Below are positions 31,950 through 42,810 of a stretch of 64,000 nucleotides of DNA, piece after piece. The stretch is taken from assembly GCA_033557465.1 (NCBI GenBank), contig CM066034.1:413208159-413272158 (forward strand), written 5' to 3'. Under the pieces are notes generated by a model. That model was given only the letters and a program-made list of their open reading frames with translations, was not told the DNA's origin and made no database searches. Position 1 is the first letter of the stretch. Each line of letters begins with the position of its first letter. The position numbers were made by a program, and so were the translations under genes. The stretch comes from Ichthyophis bannanicus (lineage: Eukaryota > Chordata > Amphibia > Gymnophiona > Ichthyophiidae).

Positions 31950-33680
31950 CATCCTCTTGGTCCCTTGCTTCTTTGAATTCAGATATTTTCCTCATCTCTA
32001 CCACCTCCACTGGGAGACTATTCCACAGATCCTCAACTCTTTCTGTAAAGAAATATTTCTGCATATCACTCCTGAATCTATACCGTTTCGCACTGATCCC
32101 ATGTCCCCTCATAGCAGAACTTGCTTTGAATCAAAAGAGGCTCTCCCCCTGTGCATTTATGCCATGGAGGTATTTAAACATCTCAATCATATCACCTTTT
32201 CCTGCCTTGCCTCTAAAATATACATATTAAGCTCCTTAAGTCTGTCCTCATATGCATTATAATGAAGACCACTAACCATTTTAGTAGCAACCCTCTGCAC
32301 TGACTACAACCTGTTTATATCCATTTTGAGGTGCGGTTTCCAGAATTGCACACAATACTCCAAATGAGGTTGCACCAAAGACTTGTACAGAGGCACTATC
32401 ACCTCCTTTCTTATACTGGCCATTCCTCTCCCTATGCACCCAAGCATCTTTCTAGCTTTTGCTGTTGCCCTTTCTATCTGTTTAGCTACTTTAAGATCAT
32501 CAGACACAATCATGCCTAGGTCCAGCTCTTCTTTAGTGGACAAAAGTACTTCACCCCCTATACTATATTGCTCCCTTGGATTGCTGCAGCTAAAATGCAT
32601 GACCTTGCATTTTTTAACATTAAATCTCAGCTGCCAAATTCTAGACATTCTTCAAGCTTCCTGGATGTCTACTCTATTGCAGATTTTGGTATCATCCACA
32701 AAGAGGCAAACCTTACCCGACAACCCTTCCGCAATATCACTAACAAAGATATTAAAAAGAATCAGACCAAGGACAGATCCCTGGGGCACAACACTGGTAA
32801 CCGCCTTCTCCTCAGAGTGAGCTCCATTTACTTGTATCCTTTGTTGCCTCCCACTCAATGAATTTCTAACCCAAGTAGTAACTTTAGGGTCCATCCCTAG
32901 GGTGCTCAGTTTGTTTATAAGTCACCTGTGAGGAACAGTGTCAAAGGTTTTACTGAAATCTAAATACACCACATCTAGGGCTCTCCCTTGGTCCAACTCT
33001 CTGGTCACCTAGTCAAAGAAATCAATCCGATTTTTCTGACAAGACCTGCCTCTGGTGAATCCATGCTGCCTCAGATTCTGTAATCCACTGGACTTCAGAA
33101 ACCTCATTATTTTCTCTTTCAGCAGCACTTCCAATAATAATACTCATCACCGAAGTTAAACTAACCGGCCTATAGTTTTCAACCACATCCTTACTTCTGC
33201 TTTTATGAAAAGAGACCACATGTGCCTCTCTCTAGTGCTTTGGCACCAGTACTGACTCCAATGAGGCATTGAAAAGGTCAGTCAGTGGAGCTGCTAGAAC
33301 ATCCCCAAGTTCCCTCAATATTCTACGGTGTATCCCATCCAGTCCCATCGCTTTGTCTACTTTAAGTTTAGCTAGTTTCTGAGAAACACAGTCTTCTGAA
33401 AATTGTTCAAGATGCCCCTCGCTTCTGTTCCTGTTTGTGGATGTTTTCTGAGGTCCTGCTCCTGGTTCTTCATCTGTGAACACAGAACAGAAATATTTGT
33501 TAAGCAATTCCGCTTTATCCTCATCAGCTTCTACATATTCCTCCCCTTTAACCTTGAGCCTGACAATACCACTTTTGCCCTTCCTCTTCTCACTAACATC
33601 TCTGAAAAATGTCTTACTCCCCCATTTTATTGCATCAGATATGATGAGACGGTCCAGAAAGAGGCAACAATGCTAGCCTG
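31950..33680 (-). mobile_element. CR1-like LINE (type C), fragmented
   Basis: Same subfamily as 55526-57842, sharing long stretches, for example 'ctctaccacctccactggga' in the 3' coding end. The RT is scattered over frames at 33232-33507 (DKAMGLDGIHRRILRELGD), 33022-33219, 32652-32894 (FVDDTK, motif C altered from FADDT), 32304-32648 (PHLEYCVQFWKPH) and 31897-32112 (VEDLWNSLPVEVVEM). Its 3' UTR is lost at the junction with the type G copy near 31950. Confidence 0.75.
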
Positions 33681-33689
33681 ATGTACCAG

Positions 33690-34490
33690 TGCCCTCTGCA
33701 GCCACGTCTACTCCCTTTGTAACAGAAGCTGCAACTCCAGTTGTTTAATGTACATCTTCAATTGCTTTGCCAGGTGTTCCCATATCTCTCCCATCTCTTT
33801 AATAATTGGCCTTCCCCCTCTGATATGATCTCATGCCCTCCTCCTCTTCTGAATGCCTCCTGGATAGAGAATGAGGACGATGGTGTGGAAAAGGGGACTG
33901 CTACTTCTGCAATTGTGAGTATAAACTTCTGGGAATTTTTCTGAAGGGAATTCTTTGGATTAAAGCTGATTAATCTGTGAATCCAGTATATTTGTTAAAT
34001 CAGTCAGGGCCTAGTAGCAGCAGTTTAAGTTTAAATTTAAAACACAGAAGAGAGCTTTCTGGTTAAATTTAGAACCCAGCAGAGAGCTTACAGTTTAAAT
34101 TTAATACTCACTCAGGGCCTACTAGCAGCAAGTGCTTTTAGTTTAAATTTAAAACACAGAAGAGAGCTTTCTGGTTAAATTTAGAACTCAGCAGAGAGCT
34201 TCTAGTTTAAATTTCATACTAAGTCAGAGCCTAGGAGCAGCAAGGAGCTTTAATATAAATCAAATCAGAATATAACTTAGCATAAAAGGCAAAACAGGGC
34301 CAATATTCTTTATGCAACAAATAAAGTCTTCTAGAGACCTTTACAAAGAGGCCTTCTAACTAGGGGGCAAGAGACCTGTGAAACTTTTTAAATAGTTGTT
34401 AAAGCCAGGTGGCAGGTCAAAAGGCCATTTTGAAAGACTCCTTCTATCCAAGTAAGGACTGTTAATCAACCAGGAAGTTGGTCACAGCTT
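33690..34490 (+). repeat. CR1 5'UTR-type sequence with ~31-bp tandem repeats
   Basis: From about 34020 to 34255 units of roughly 31 bases (agcagagagctt..agtttaaatttaa..ac) recur within a larger repeat of about 118 bases (phrases at 34035-34130 reappear at 34150-34245). The whole block is homologous to 60800-61470, where it precedes a CR1-type ORF1, so it is inferred to be the 5' UTR of that family. Here it runs directly into DIRS-4 sequence at 34490 without ORF1. Confidence 0.55.
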
Positions 34491-34522
34491 ACCTTAGAAG
34501 AACAGTGAGAATGCAGGCACCA

Positions 34523-35293
34523 CTAGGCTGTCCGCATGTACAGGTGGGCTAGTGGTGTGACATGGATGATGGAGACCATGTGTCCCAGCAGGTGGAGGAG
34601 AAGATGAGCCGTCATCGTTCTGCGGTGTTGGACCTCCCCTGCCAGCTGTTTGAGGTACTCTTCTCTGTCCTGAGGTAGAAGGGCTCTGGCCTGCACTGTG
34701 TCCAGCTGAGTACCGATGAACTCTAGGTATTGCACCAGAGAGAGGTGCGATTTGGGGTGGTTGATGATGAAACCGAGGTGCTGCAGGAGCAGGATGGTAC
34801 ACTCTGTGCCCTGACTGGCCTCTGCGGCTGTGCCACCTCTGATGAGCCAGTCATCCAAGTAGGGGAAAACAAACACCCCTTGCAGGCACAAATGGGTGGC
34901 TACTACTGCTAGGCACTTTGTAAAAACTCTTGGTTAGGAGGCCAGGCTGAAGGGAAGTACCCTGTATTGGTAGTGGTCTCCCCCTACTATGAATCTCAGG
35001 TATTGCCAGTGAGATGGCTAGACCAGGATTTGAGTGTAGGCATCCTTTAGGTCCAAGGAGAAAAGCCAGTCTCCCTGGTGGAGGTAGGGCAGCAGTGTCC
35101 CAAGGGAGAGCATTTTGAATTTCTCCCTCACCAGAAACTTGTTCAGGTCTCGGAGGTCCATGATGGGCCTGAGACCCCTGGTTCTTTTCGGAACCTTGAG
35201 GAGAAGCCCTTGCCCCAGATGTGCTCTACTGCCCTGTCCCTTAGTAGACCTGCTAGCTCTGAGAGCATGAGGGCCTGGTGAAGGAGAGGTCAC
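34523..35293 (-). pseudogene. DIRS-4 reverse transcriptase
   Basis: Frames 35018-35293 (RPIMDLRDLNKFLVREKFKM, then LFSLDLKDAYTQILV, motif A) and 34523-34891 (VFPYLDDWLI, catalytic YLDD; then LLLQHLGFIINHPKS and LEFIGTQLD) form the DIRS-type RT core, in the same order as DIRS-3. The intervening PFGL block lies near 34900-34990 in a shifted frame. RNase H does not follow because the element is truncated. Confidence 0.75.
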
Positions 35294-35603
35294 ACTGGCT
35301 CTCCTGGAAAATGCCCCAGAGGTAACCCTCCTTCACCACCCAGAGCGCCCATTGGTCCAAAGTGATCTTGGACTACTTGTGGGCAAATAGTGCCAGACAG
35401 CCCCCTGTGGGCTGGTGAAGGTCTCCCAGGAGGAGGGAGACCTCACACTGGGGTCAAAAGCTCCCACCAGGTTGAGCCTGAGCTGATGTCTGAGGTTTGG
35501 GAGCCTTTGGCTCTTGGATGTGTCCCTAGCCCTTAGGCTAGGATCCCTGCTGCTGTTGGCTTGGGAAGGCTTGGAAGTGGTGACTCTGATAAAAAGGGTC
35601 CTA

Positions 35604-36105
35604 CTACCTCGAGAAAGTTGGCCTTTTCCCTGAGTTTTTCTTGCAGGGAAGGGTAGAGGTCTTCTTTGAGAGTCTCTCCCTGGTCACCATATCGGCCACA
35701 ATCTTGGCAGCTTTGTCGGCCATAGGTTTCCCAAACAGGTTCTCCCCAGTGCAGGGAACATCCAGCAGCTTTTCCTGGACCCATTGTTTGAGGTCCGAGG
35801 TCTGCAGCCAGGCCTGTCGCCAAGCACCGATGCCTGCGGCTGCAGCCTCAAAACCATTGTAAGTGACCTGGGACAGGAACTTAGAGCAGTCCCAGATGGT
35901 GGCCACCAAGGTCTGGAATCGCTGCAGAGGTTCCCCAATGAGCCCTGCTGAGAGGCCCGTGAGCTCCTGAATGAGGCTCTTAAGATACATCACTATGTAG
36001 AGCTCATAGGTTTGTATCCGGCAGCCCAGCATGGACCCCTGGAAGCACTTGCGCCCCAGGGCATCGAGGGCTCTGGCCTCTCTACCTGGGGTAAACATGC
36101 TGTAG
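35604..36105 (-). pseudogene. DIRS-4 gag C-terminal part
   Basis: The minus frame carries FTPGREARALDALGRKCFQG, IGEPLQRFQTLVATIWDCSKF, GAWRQAWLQTSDLKQWVQEK, VPCTGENLFGKPM and MADKAAKIV. DIRS-3 gag shows corresponding RRIAWLQASDLELWVQDNL and IPYTGENLFGKNW at 55200-55350. Codons upstream of about 36113 belong to the inserted element. The domain is the capsid-like part of gag by position. Confidence 0.7.
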
Positions 36106-36113
36106 ATATATTT

Positions 36114-37379
36114 CCACCAGGAAGCAAACAGCACACTGCCACACAGATAAGCGAAGAAAACAGTACAAAGACGTGGGCAGTATTTGGAACACACAACTTG
36201 TATTGGTCCTTATGTAATGAAAGGGGGCCGGACCCAACACAGGCCATGTTTCGTATGATACTTCTTCAGGGGTGAGACACACCATAAACTATAAAAACAT
36301 CATAACAATACATCCAAAATTACATATAAATGAATAAAAATTAAAACAATATTAAAAACATAAAAGAATGAATAAGATATGTGAACTGCAAATTGAACAC
36401 AAAATGAATAACATGAAACTAATAAAAAACTAATAAACCTTTAAGAAAACGTTATATATTAACCACATGATAAAAGAAAAATAATAAATAATGATAAATG
36501 TATGAATACAAACAATGAAACAACACAATAGAAAGTATTCAAAAATGACCGACAGAAAGTCATATTAAATCATGAATGCTGCATGACACAATTGTGTGTG
36601 TGATCAAAGAACATGTAGATTATGAACAACATAAAATTATAAAAACTGAAAGTCATAAAAATGAATGAATAATAATTATAATAAACCATATATGAATAAT
36701 ATCCTAATATATCCATAAATACCAAAAAGGGAGAAATCCAAAGGATAGAAATTAAAATAAATAATTAAAAGTGAAACGATAAAAAATATATAAAATAACT
36801 TATAAACATAGCACAAGAGAGCAGGAGTGAATAAAAAGCAGTTACCTGAGGACCGTAGAAATAACTGCCAACTGATAAATGAGGTCACTAAGACCCCAAA
36901 TTATAATCCATTCCCTGTAAAATCCAATTGAATTTAATTAGGATTAAACCATGAAGAGGTCCAATAGGACATACCCGATTTGAAAAACAAACATTGAGTT
37001 CAGCTATCTGTTTATAATATGGACTATAATGCAACAAATTCAACTGCTGATTCATAAAGCTTGATTCAACAATTACTATACCAGGGTGATTGTAAACCAT
37101 ACTCGAAGGGATGTGTGTGTTCTACATGCTGCATATGTGTTGAATGAACTGTTATATATCAACCCTATAGTCAATGAAAAAGCAACTATCACGACGTATA
37201 CCACGCTGGCAAAAACGCTCAAAGGTGTATATATGGAACTGCCGCATACGTAATAAATTTGACTATTATGTATGTTCCAACTATGAATCCAATAGTAGAG
37301 CAGCGGACAAAGCACCCCGCCCTGGGCAAACACACCATAATATGTCATGACTAATAAGTTTATATGTGTGTACCATTAT
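36114..37379 (-). mobile_element. ORF-less element with hammerhead-like motif in DIRS-4 gag
   Basis: This 1.27-kb AT-rich block separates two halves of DIRS-4 gag that are continuous in design. Short similar direct sequences flank it (gatatattt at 36105-36113 and tatgtactt at 37380-37388), perhaps a diverged 9-bp target duplication, both encoding KYI in gag. No protein frame is convincing. Close to its inferred 3' end on the minus strand is a compact hammerhead-like motif (36232-36273). Penelope-like elements are known to carry hammerheads, so a non-autonomous Penelope relative is a reasonable guess. Confidence 0.5.
36232..36273 (-). ncRNA. Candidate hammerhead ribozyme (minimal, type I-like)
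   Basis: On the minus strand, 5' to 3': ACCC (stem I), CUGAAGA (conserved CUGANGA), A-GUA-UCA-UAC (short stem II), GAA, then ACAU-GGCCU-GUGU (stem III, one GU pair, including A15.1-U16.1), U at the cleavage position, then GGGU closing stem I. All core nucleotides of a hammerhead are present in order. Weak points: stem II has only three pairs plus an extra A, stem I four pairs, and cleavage would follow U rather than the usual C. It may be active, weakened or fortuitous. Confidence 0.5.
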
Positions 37380-37422
37380 TATGTACTTACTGCGTTTCAG
37401 ATCAGATAAATGAATGTCCTGG

Positions 37423-38732
37423 TTAGAGTCTCAGTCTCGAGCTCTGCCGGGGGGCACCGCGGAGTGCATCTTCTGGCTCTTCAGACGATGCATGGCCGAT
37501 TCCACAACCATAGAATGTAGCGGCAGCTGTGCCTTCTGAAAACCAGAGCTCTTCCGGACTCGATACATAGAATTGATCCGCTTGCTCAAAACCGGCGCCG
37601 AGGCCGGTGCCTCCCACATTTGGAAGAGGAGCCGTTCCTGCATCAGAAGAACCAGCACAGTAAAGGCCTCCCTCGGGGGAGAGTCATACTGGAGGGCATC
37701 GAGCTCTTCGGCTCAAGACTCCTCCTCGGGGTCGGCAGGAACATTCAAGACCTTGGCCATGTCCTTAACGAACTCCGAGAACCGGGTATCCTCCGGAGGG
37801 GACCTACTCCGGGGTTCGGACTGCGGCGAGTCCGAAGGGACACACCGAGTCCGAAAAGTATCGGGGGACTCCTCGTCCTCCGTCTCCCATGCAGACTCAT
37901 CCAAAGAAGAGTCCACAGGCTCCGACCGCACGGGTTCCGGCAACACTCGCCCGGACGCCGGGGCCATCGGCGTTGACGCCCTCGGTCCCGAACGGGAGGT
38001 CGAGGGAGACCGTGACCAAGACCGGAGTCGGGCCTTCATGGCTTCGAGAACCTGCTCTGTCTCCGGGGTCGACTTAGACGTCGACGTCCCGGTGGTTGGG
38101 GCAGATGCACCAGTCAGGCTGGCCATCAGCACCCGCTGCTGATCCATGAAGGCAGACAATCTGCACTCCAAGGCTGTCAGCCTGAGTCCAAGCTCAGGAG
38201 ACTCAGCAGCTACCGACTCGGGCCCCGGCAGCGCCGGGCCTGATGTCGGCTCCCTAGGAGGAGAGTCCTCGAGGACAACAGGACTTACGTGCTCGACAGA
38301 CTCCGGCTCTACACAGGATACCTTAGTTGGCTTCTCCAGCTCCAAAGGCCCGGGGCGGCAGTCAGGGGTCCGAGATCTGGCCTTCGAGGAACCAGAAGCT
38401 TCCTCTGACGCCGCCCTCACGAGCTTTCTCTTCCTCTTATGCTCCCGACTGGGGGACCCCCTTTCAGAGGAACCCCGACGAAGCTCGGGGTCCGACTCCC
38501 GAGATGTTGAGGCCTCTGACGAGGTCCGGGCCCGTCCGGAGGCCGAGTCTGAGAAAATCCTCTCCTTCTGATGCTGCCGGCTCCTGAGTGCCTTGGTGGA
38601 CATTTTGCCACATGGGACACAGACCTTGGGATCATGGTCAGGCCCGAGGCAGCGCAGGCAGCAGTTGTGTGTTTCGGTAAGAGACAAGAGTTTCTTACAA
38701 CGATCACACTTCTTAAAACCATTGGAGGCCAT
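37423..38732 (-). pseudogene. DIRS-4 gag N-terminal part
   Basis: The start at 38730-38732 gives MASNGFKKCDRCKKLLSLTE, then a Cys/His cluster ending CLRCLGPDHDPKVCVPCGK; DIRS-3 has CSKCGG...CLKCLGPDHSISECVACG at the same place, which supports this start. A long Ser/Arg/Pro-rich low-complexity middle follows, then RFSEFVKDMAKVLNV. After a frame change near 37710 comes QKAQLPLHSMVVESAMHRL (DIRS-3: KTQLPHHSIVVESAMRRI). The Cys cluster may bind RNA. The insertion at 36114-37379 breaks it. Confidence 0.75.
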
Positions 38733-39039
38733 CGGGGAAAAAATGGCCCCCACGAGGTCAAAGGACCGGCCCTCCAGGGAAAAGAAAAAAGCGCAAACGC
38801 GTGCCACAAAGGGCAAAAAAACAAAAAATAGAGATCGGGTCGATACCAGTGTACCGAACCCGGGCGGGAAGGGGAACCGGCATCGAACTGGACAAAAAGA
38901 GGCGCGAGAATCGCAGAAAAAATCCAAATTTTTCTGGGTGACAAGGATAGACGTCCGCTGGGCTCCACGGAAAAAGAAAGACTGAGCAAGATGGCACCTT
39001 TGGGCGGGAAGGGGACCGCGCATGCGTGAGTGTATTCCC

Positions 39040-39140
39040 AAAGGCTTTCTTAGAAAGCTGGGGAAATGCTCCGCATGGGGGCTCCATCGACATCGATGTC
39101 ACCCATATGTGAGGACTGACTTCCTGCTTGGTCCTGGAGA
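39040..39140 (-). repeat. DIRS-4 right inverted terminal repeat
   Basis: It aligns with the DIRS-3 right repeat (59383-59493): both run from 'aaagctttct'-like sequence through 'ggctccatcg', a central palindrome, 'tatgtga.gact' and 'ttcctgctt..tcctggaga'. In DIRS-4 the centre is gacatcgatgtc; in DIRS-3 it is cggtaccg. The partner left repeat is absent. Confidence 0.65.
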
Positions 39141-39144
39141 AAAT

Positions 39145-39667
39145 CTATTATCTTCCCCCCCATAGCTTTTAAGGACACTGTGTAGAAAACTTCCACATCA
39201 CTGGTGGACATTTTTCTGATTCCTTAGACTTGGCTAACTTGTCTGAGGTTCTGGAGCAGTCCACTGATGTAGAGGAGGCTAGGGCTACTTTGCTGATTGT
39301 ATTGGTATTTCTCCAGGACAAGGAAGCGTTGTTACGGATGTATTTCAAAAAGACAAATATTTCCTTTTTGGGTGGTAAGATACAGATTTTCCTTGATGTG
39401 TCCAGATGGACGCAGATTAGAAGGAAAGCATTTCTGGAACTCTGTTCAGAAGCCCTTGCTCCAGGTGCAACTCTCCAGTTGAGGTTTCCCTGTAAATGTG
39501 TGCTCTCTTATCAAAATAAGATGTATCATTTCTTTGAATCTTCTCAGCTATGTTTCTTTCTAGATGCTAAGTGGCTGCAAAGTTGACATATGGATTGTTG
39601 GACCACTGATGTTTGGCTACGCTTTCCTACTTGATTGCCTATTACTCAAGACAAACCACCCATCTGG
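39145..39667 (+). mobile_element. L1-like ORF1-only element, copy 1 (5' part)
   Basis: Begins just after DIRS-4 and contains the C-terminal domain of an L1-type ORF1 protein (39230-39586), then about 80 bases of 3' UTR before RTE copy C interrupts. The remaining 3' UTR with an A-rich tail resumes at 42833-42975. There is no ORF2. Compare the cleaner copy at 46692-47532. Confidence 0.5.
39230..39586 (+). CDS. L1-like ORF1p C-terminal domain (partial)
   Basis: The open frame contains ARATLLIVLVFLQDKEALLRM, then FLGGKIQIFLDVSRWTQIRRKAF, GATLQLRFPCKCVLSYQNKMY and HFFESSQLCFFLD. The pattern (RRKAFL..., a glycine turn, RFPCKC, aromatic Y..F..P/S..L) is that of the ORF1p C-terminal RNA-binding domain, and the same blocks occur at 46990-47280. 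The RRM half is missing at the 5' end, and the first codon listed is not a true start. ORF1p trimers coat LINE RNA in the cytoplasm in known L1 systems. Confidence 0.55.
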   Translation: MANLSEVLEQSTDVEEARATLLIVLVFLQDKEALLRMYFKKTNISFLGGKIQIFLDVSRWTQIRRKAFLELCSEALAPGATLQLRFPCKCVLSYQNKMYHFFESSQLCFFLDAKWLQS

Positions 39668-39838
39668 GCAGCAGCAGAATGGGATAGTGTTGCCGGTGGA
39701 GGATCACATATCTGTGACAACGGCAACAACACCAAACTTAAACTGCGCGGAGGAAAGACCCGCAATCTACTTCTGTATCTTGCCATGAAAACCCAATGGA
39801 TAGTTACAACAAAACAAATTGCGTTATAGTGCTGGAAG

Positions 39839-40921
39839 ATGAGACCCACCAGGTCGGAAGGCACTCAACTAGCTACTAGGGAAGAGCTGAAGACTTTTCA
39901 GAGTAAAGCCAGCATTTATGATGTGGTTGGATCAAAGCCCTCAGGACGTCTGACTGCTAATGTAGCTGCACATGAAATGAGAGTCAGAAGCTTTAAAGAT
40001 GTCTTACACATTGAAACATGGAACGTACGAAGCATGAACCAAAGGAAGTTGGAGGTGATCAAGAATGAAATGGAACGTGTACAACTTGATCTGTTGGGTG
40101 TCAGCGAACTAAAATGGACTGGCATCAGGCACTTTGCATCAGATGATCACATGGTCTACTATGCTGGAAATGAAAGACAAAGAAGAAATGGTGTTGCATT
40201 TATAATAAAGAAGAAACTTGCAAGAACTGTAATGAAATACAACGCAGTCACCAAACGCTTAATCTCTATTCATCTATGAAGAATGCCTATCAACACAACT
40301 ATAATTCAAGTATATGCCTCAACAACAGCAGCAGAAGAGAATGAAATTGAAATTGAAGAGTTCTATGAACAAGTACAAGCTGAAATTGACAGAACATGCA
40401 AACAGGATATCCTTATAGTCAAGGGTGACAAGAACGCAAAAGTTGGCAACAAAGAAGAAGGCAAAGTAGATGGAAAATATGGACTTGTCAATAGAAATGA
40501 AGCTGTAGAAAGACTGATAGAATTCTGCAAGACCAACCATCTATTCATCTCAAACACCTTCTTCCAGCAACAGAAGCGGCGACTGTACACATGGACTTCA
40601 AACAATGGATTGTATAAAAATCAAATTGGCTACATCTGTGGACGTCAAATATGGAAAAGCTCTGTAACATCAACAAAGCCAAAACCTGGAGCTGACTGTG
40701 GTACAGATCATCAACTACTAGTATGCAAACTCAAGCTAAAGTTGAAAAAGAGCAAACAACTCATGAATGCAGCAAAATATGACCTTGAGAATATACCACT
40801 GGAATTTAAAGACTGCCTGCAAAATCGATTTGCTGCTTTAGATAAAAATGACAGATCTCCAGAAGAGTTATGGAATGACATCAAGAAGGTTGTGTTGGAA
40901 GAAAGCGAGAAGTCTCTATAA
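39839..40921 (+). pseudogene. RTE endonuclease (copy C)
   Basis: Frames 39839-40279 and 40283-40921 are in the same phase and separated by a single TGA (40277-40279). Blocks: HIETWNVRSMNQ, LLGVSELKWTG (catalytic Glu), DDHMVYYAGN, RNGVAFIIKK, IIQVYA, the VKGDKNAKVGN stretch (usually GDWNAKVG, so the GDxN Asp is kept and Trp replaced), NTFFQQQKRRLYTWT, IGYICG (usually IDYI) and GTDHQLLV (catalytic DH). The IDYI to IGYI change and the stop make activity unlikely. Confidence 0.8.
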
Positions 40922-40924
40922 AAG

Positions 40925-42810
40925 GTGAAAAAGCAAAAACGGCCAAAATGGATGATGGAAGAAACTCTGAAAATTGCCCAGAAACGCAGAGAAGCTAAAA
41001 CCAGAGGAGAAAGAAAGACAATCGCAGAACTCAACAGAGATTTCCAATGTGCAGCAAGACAGGACAAGGAAAAGTACTACAATGATGCATGCAAGGAAAT
41101 AGAAACAGAAACTATTAGAGGAAGAACAAGATCGGCTTTCCTAAAGCTACGAGAGTTAAAGAAAAAGTTCCAGCCTCGAATTGGAATGTTATAAGATGCT
41201 CAAGGTTCTATGCTGAATGATGCTGAGAAGATCAAGAAAAGGTGGAAGGAATATACAGAGTTTTTATATGATAAAGATCAAGTGGACCAACAGCCATTTC
41301 GACCTGTACCTTATGATCTGGAATCATTGGTGATGAAAGAAGAAGTTGAAGCAGCATTGAAAGCCTTATCAAAGAACAAAGCACCAGGCATTGATAGCAT
41401 TCCCATAGAAGTATTACAGCAATCTGATGCAGCTGTTACCGTACAAGGCTCTGCCAAGAATTATGGAAGACAACATCATGGCCAATTGACTGGAAAAGAT
41501 CTGTGTTTATACTAATACTAAAGAAAGGTGATCCAACTGACTGTGGAAATTATCGCACAATCGCTCTGATCCCACATGCCATCAAGATTCTACTGAAGAT
41601 TATTCAAAAGAGACTACAACCATACCTGGAACAAGAACTACCTGACGTGCAAGCAGGGTTCAGGAAAGGGTGAGGGATGAGAGACATCATTGAGAATGTG
41701 AGATGGATCCTTGAAAGGACTAAAGATTGCCAAAAGGATATCTATTTGTGCTTTATCGACTATAGCAAGGCTTTTGACTGTGTAAACCATGAGAAACTCT
41801 GGGCCACATTAAGAAGCATGGGTATACCAGAACACCTGATCGTTCTCTTGCACAATCTGTACATTGATCAAGAAGCAACAGTTTGAATGGAACAAGGAGA
41901 AACAGAATGGTTTAAAATAAGCAGAGGTGTAAGACAAGGCTGCATACTTTCCCCCTACCTGTTTAATTTAATCATCAGAGAAGCAGGATTGTATGAAGAC
42001 AAAAGAGGTGTGAAGATTGGTAGAAGACTCATCAACAACCTTCGCTGTGCTTATGATACCACATTACTGGCTGAAAGTGAAGATAATCTGAAACATTTGC
42101 TTCTCACAATCAAAGAACATAGTCTCAAAATGGGCATTCACCTTAATGTAAAGAAGACAAAGATCATGACAACTGGCATAATCAACAGGTTCATCGTTGA
42201 AGGAGAAGAAATTGAAATTATGAACAACTTTAACCTACTTGGATCAACTATCAATAAAGAAGCAACAAGCAGTCAAGAAATAAGATGATGCATTGCTCTT
42301 GGCAGAATGGCTATAAAAGACCTAGATAAGATTTGCAGGAGCAGAGATATATCTCTCTCCATACAAAGATTCGACTTGTTCAAGCCATGGCATTTTCAAT
42401 AACATCATATGGATGTGAAAGCTGGACAGTGAAAAAGATAGACAGGAAGAAAATTGATGCCTTTGAATTATGGTGCTGGCGGCAAATACTGTGTATACCA
42501 TGGACTGCCCGAAGAACAAACCAGTCGGTACTAGAGGAGATCAAACCTAAGCTTTCTTTAGAAGCTCAGATGACAAGACTTCGACTTTCATACTTTGGAC
42601 ACATCATGCGAAGAGAGAGATCATTAGAGAAAGACATCATGCTTGGCAAGATAGAAGGTCAACGCAAAAGAAGAAGGCCAGCAATGAGATGAATCGATAC
42701 AATAACAGAAGCTATGGGTACCAGTCTGTCAACAATGAGCCGCCTGACTGAAGACTGAACACAATTTAGGATAGCTATCCAGAGGGTCGCCATGAGTCGA
42801 CTCCGACTCA
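40925..42810 (+). pseudogene. RTE linker and reverse transcriptase (copy C)
   Basis: Frames 40925-41194 (linker), 41210-41515 (LSKNKAPGIDSIPIEVLQ), 41677-41886 (FIDYSKAFDCVNHEKLW, motif A), 41887-42288 (VRQGCILSPYLFNL) and 42333-42692 (thumb, WCWRQILC, SYFGHIMRRERS). The catalytic motif reads CAYDTTLLAES rather than YADDT because of changes at about 42049-42058, so one catalytic Asp is lost. About 12 bases are also missing after SPYLFNL relative to copies A and B. Ends near DGT-equivalent NGT at 42818. Confidence 0.8.

Larger units (their letters stand above)
30364..31950 (-). mobile_element. CR1-like LINE (type G) 5' half
   Basis: Contains endonuclease (31157-31891) and RT N-terminus (30364-31138), ending abruptly at the LTR boundary, so the retrovirus probably inserted in it. 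Its upper end, near 31900-31950, abuts another CR1-like element of a different subfamily (31950-33680). Related to 5798-7019 and 24687-26700 by RT blocks. Confidence 0.7.
34490..39140 (-). mobile_element. DIRS-4: truncated DIRS retrotransposon
   Basis: Minus-strand order: right inverted terminal repeat (39040-39140), gag N-terminal part (37423-38732), an insertion (36114-37379), gag C-terminal part (35604-36105) and RT (34523-35293). RNase H, recombinase, internal complementary region and left repeat are missing, cut off at about 34490. Gag and RT are clearly related to DIRS-3 but diverged. The coding part is GC-rich compared with surroundings. Confidence 0.75.

Noticed and set aside
37573..38142. 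Long plus-strand frames opposite DIRS-4 gag
   Set aside because: They are antisense to a GC-rich, low-complexity gag coding region whose composition leaves few stops; no family motifs are present.
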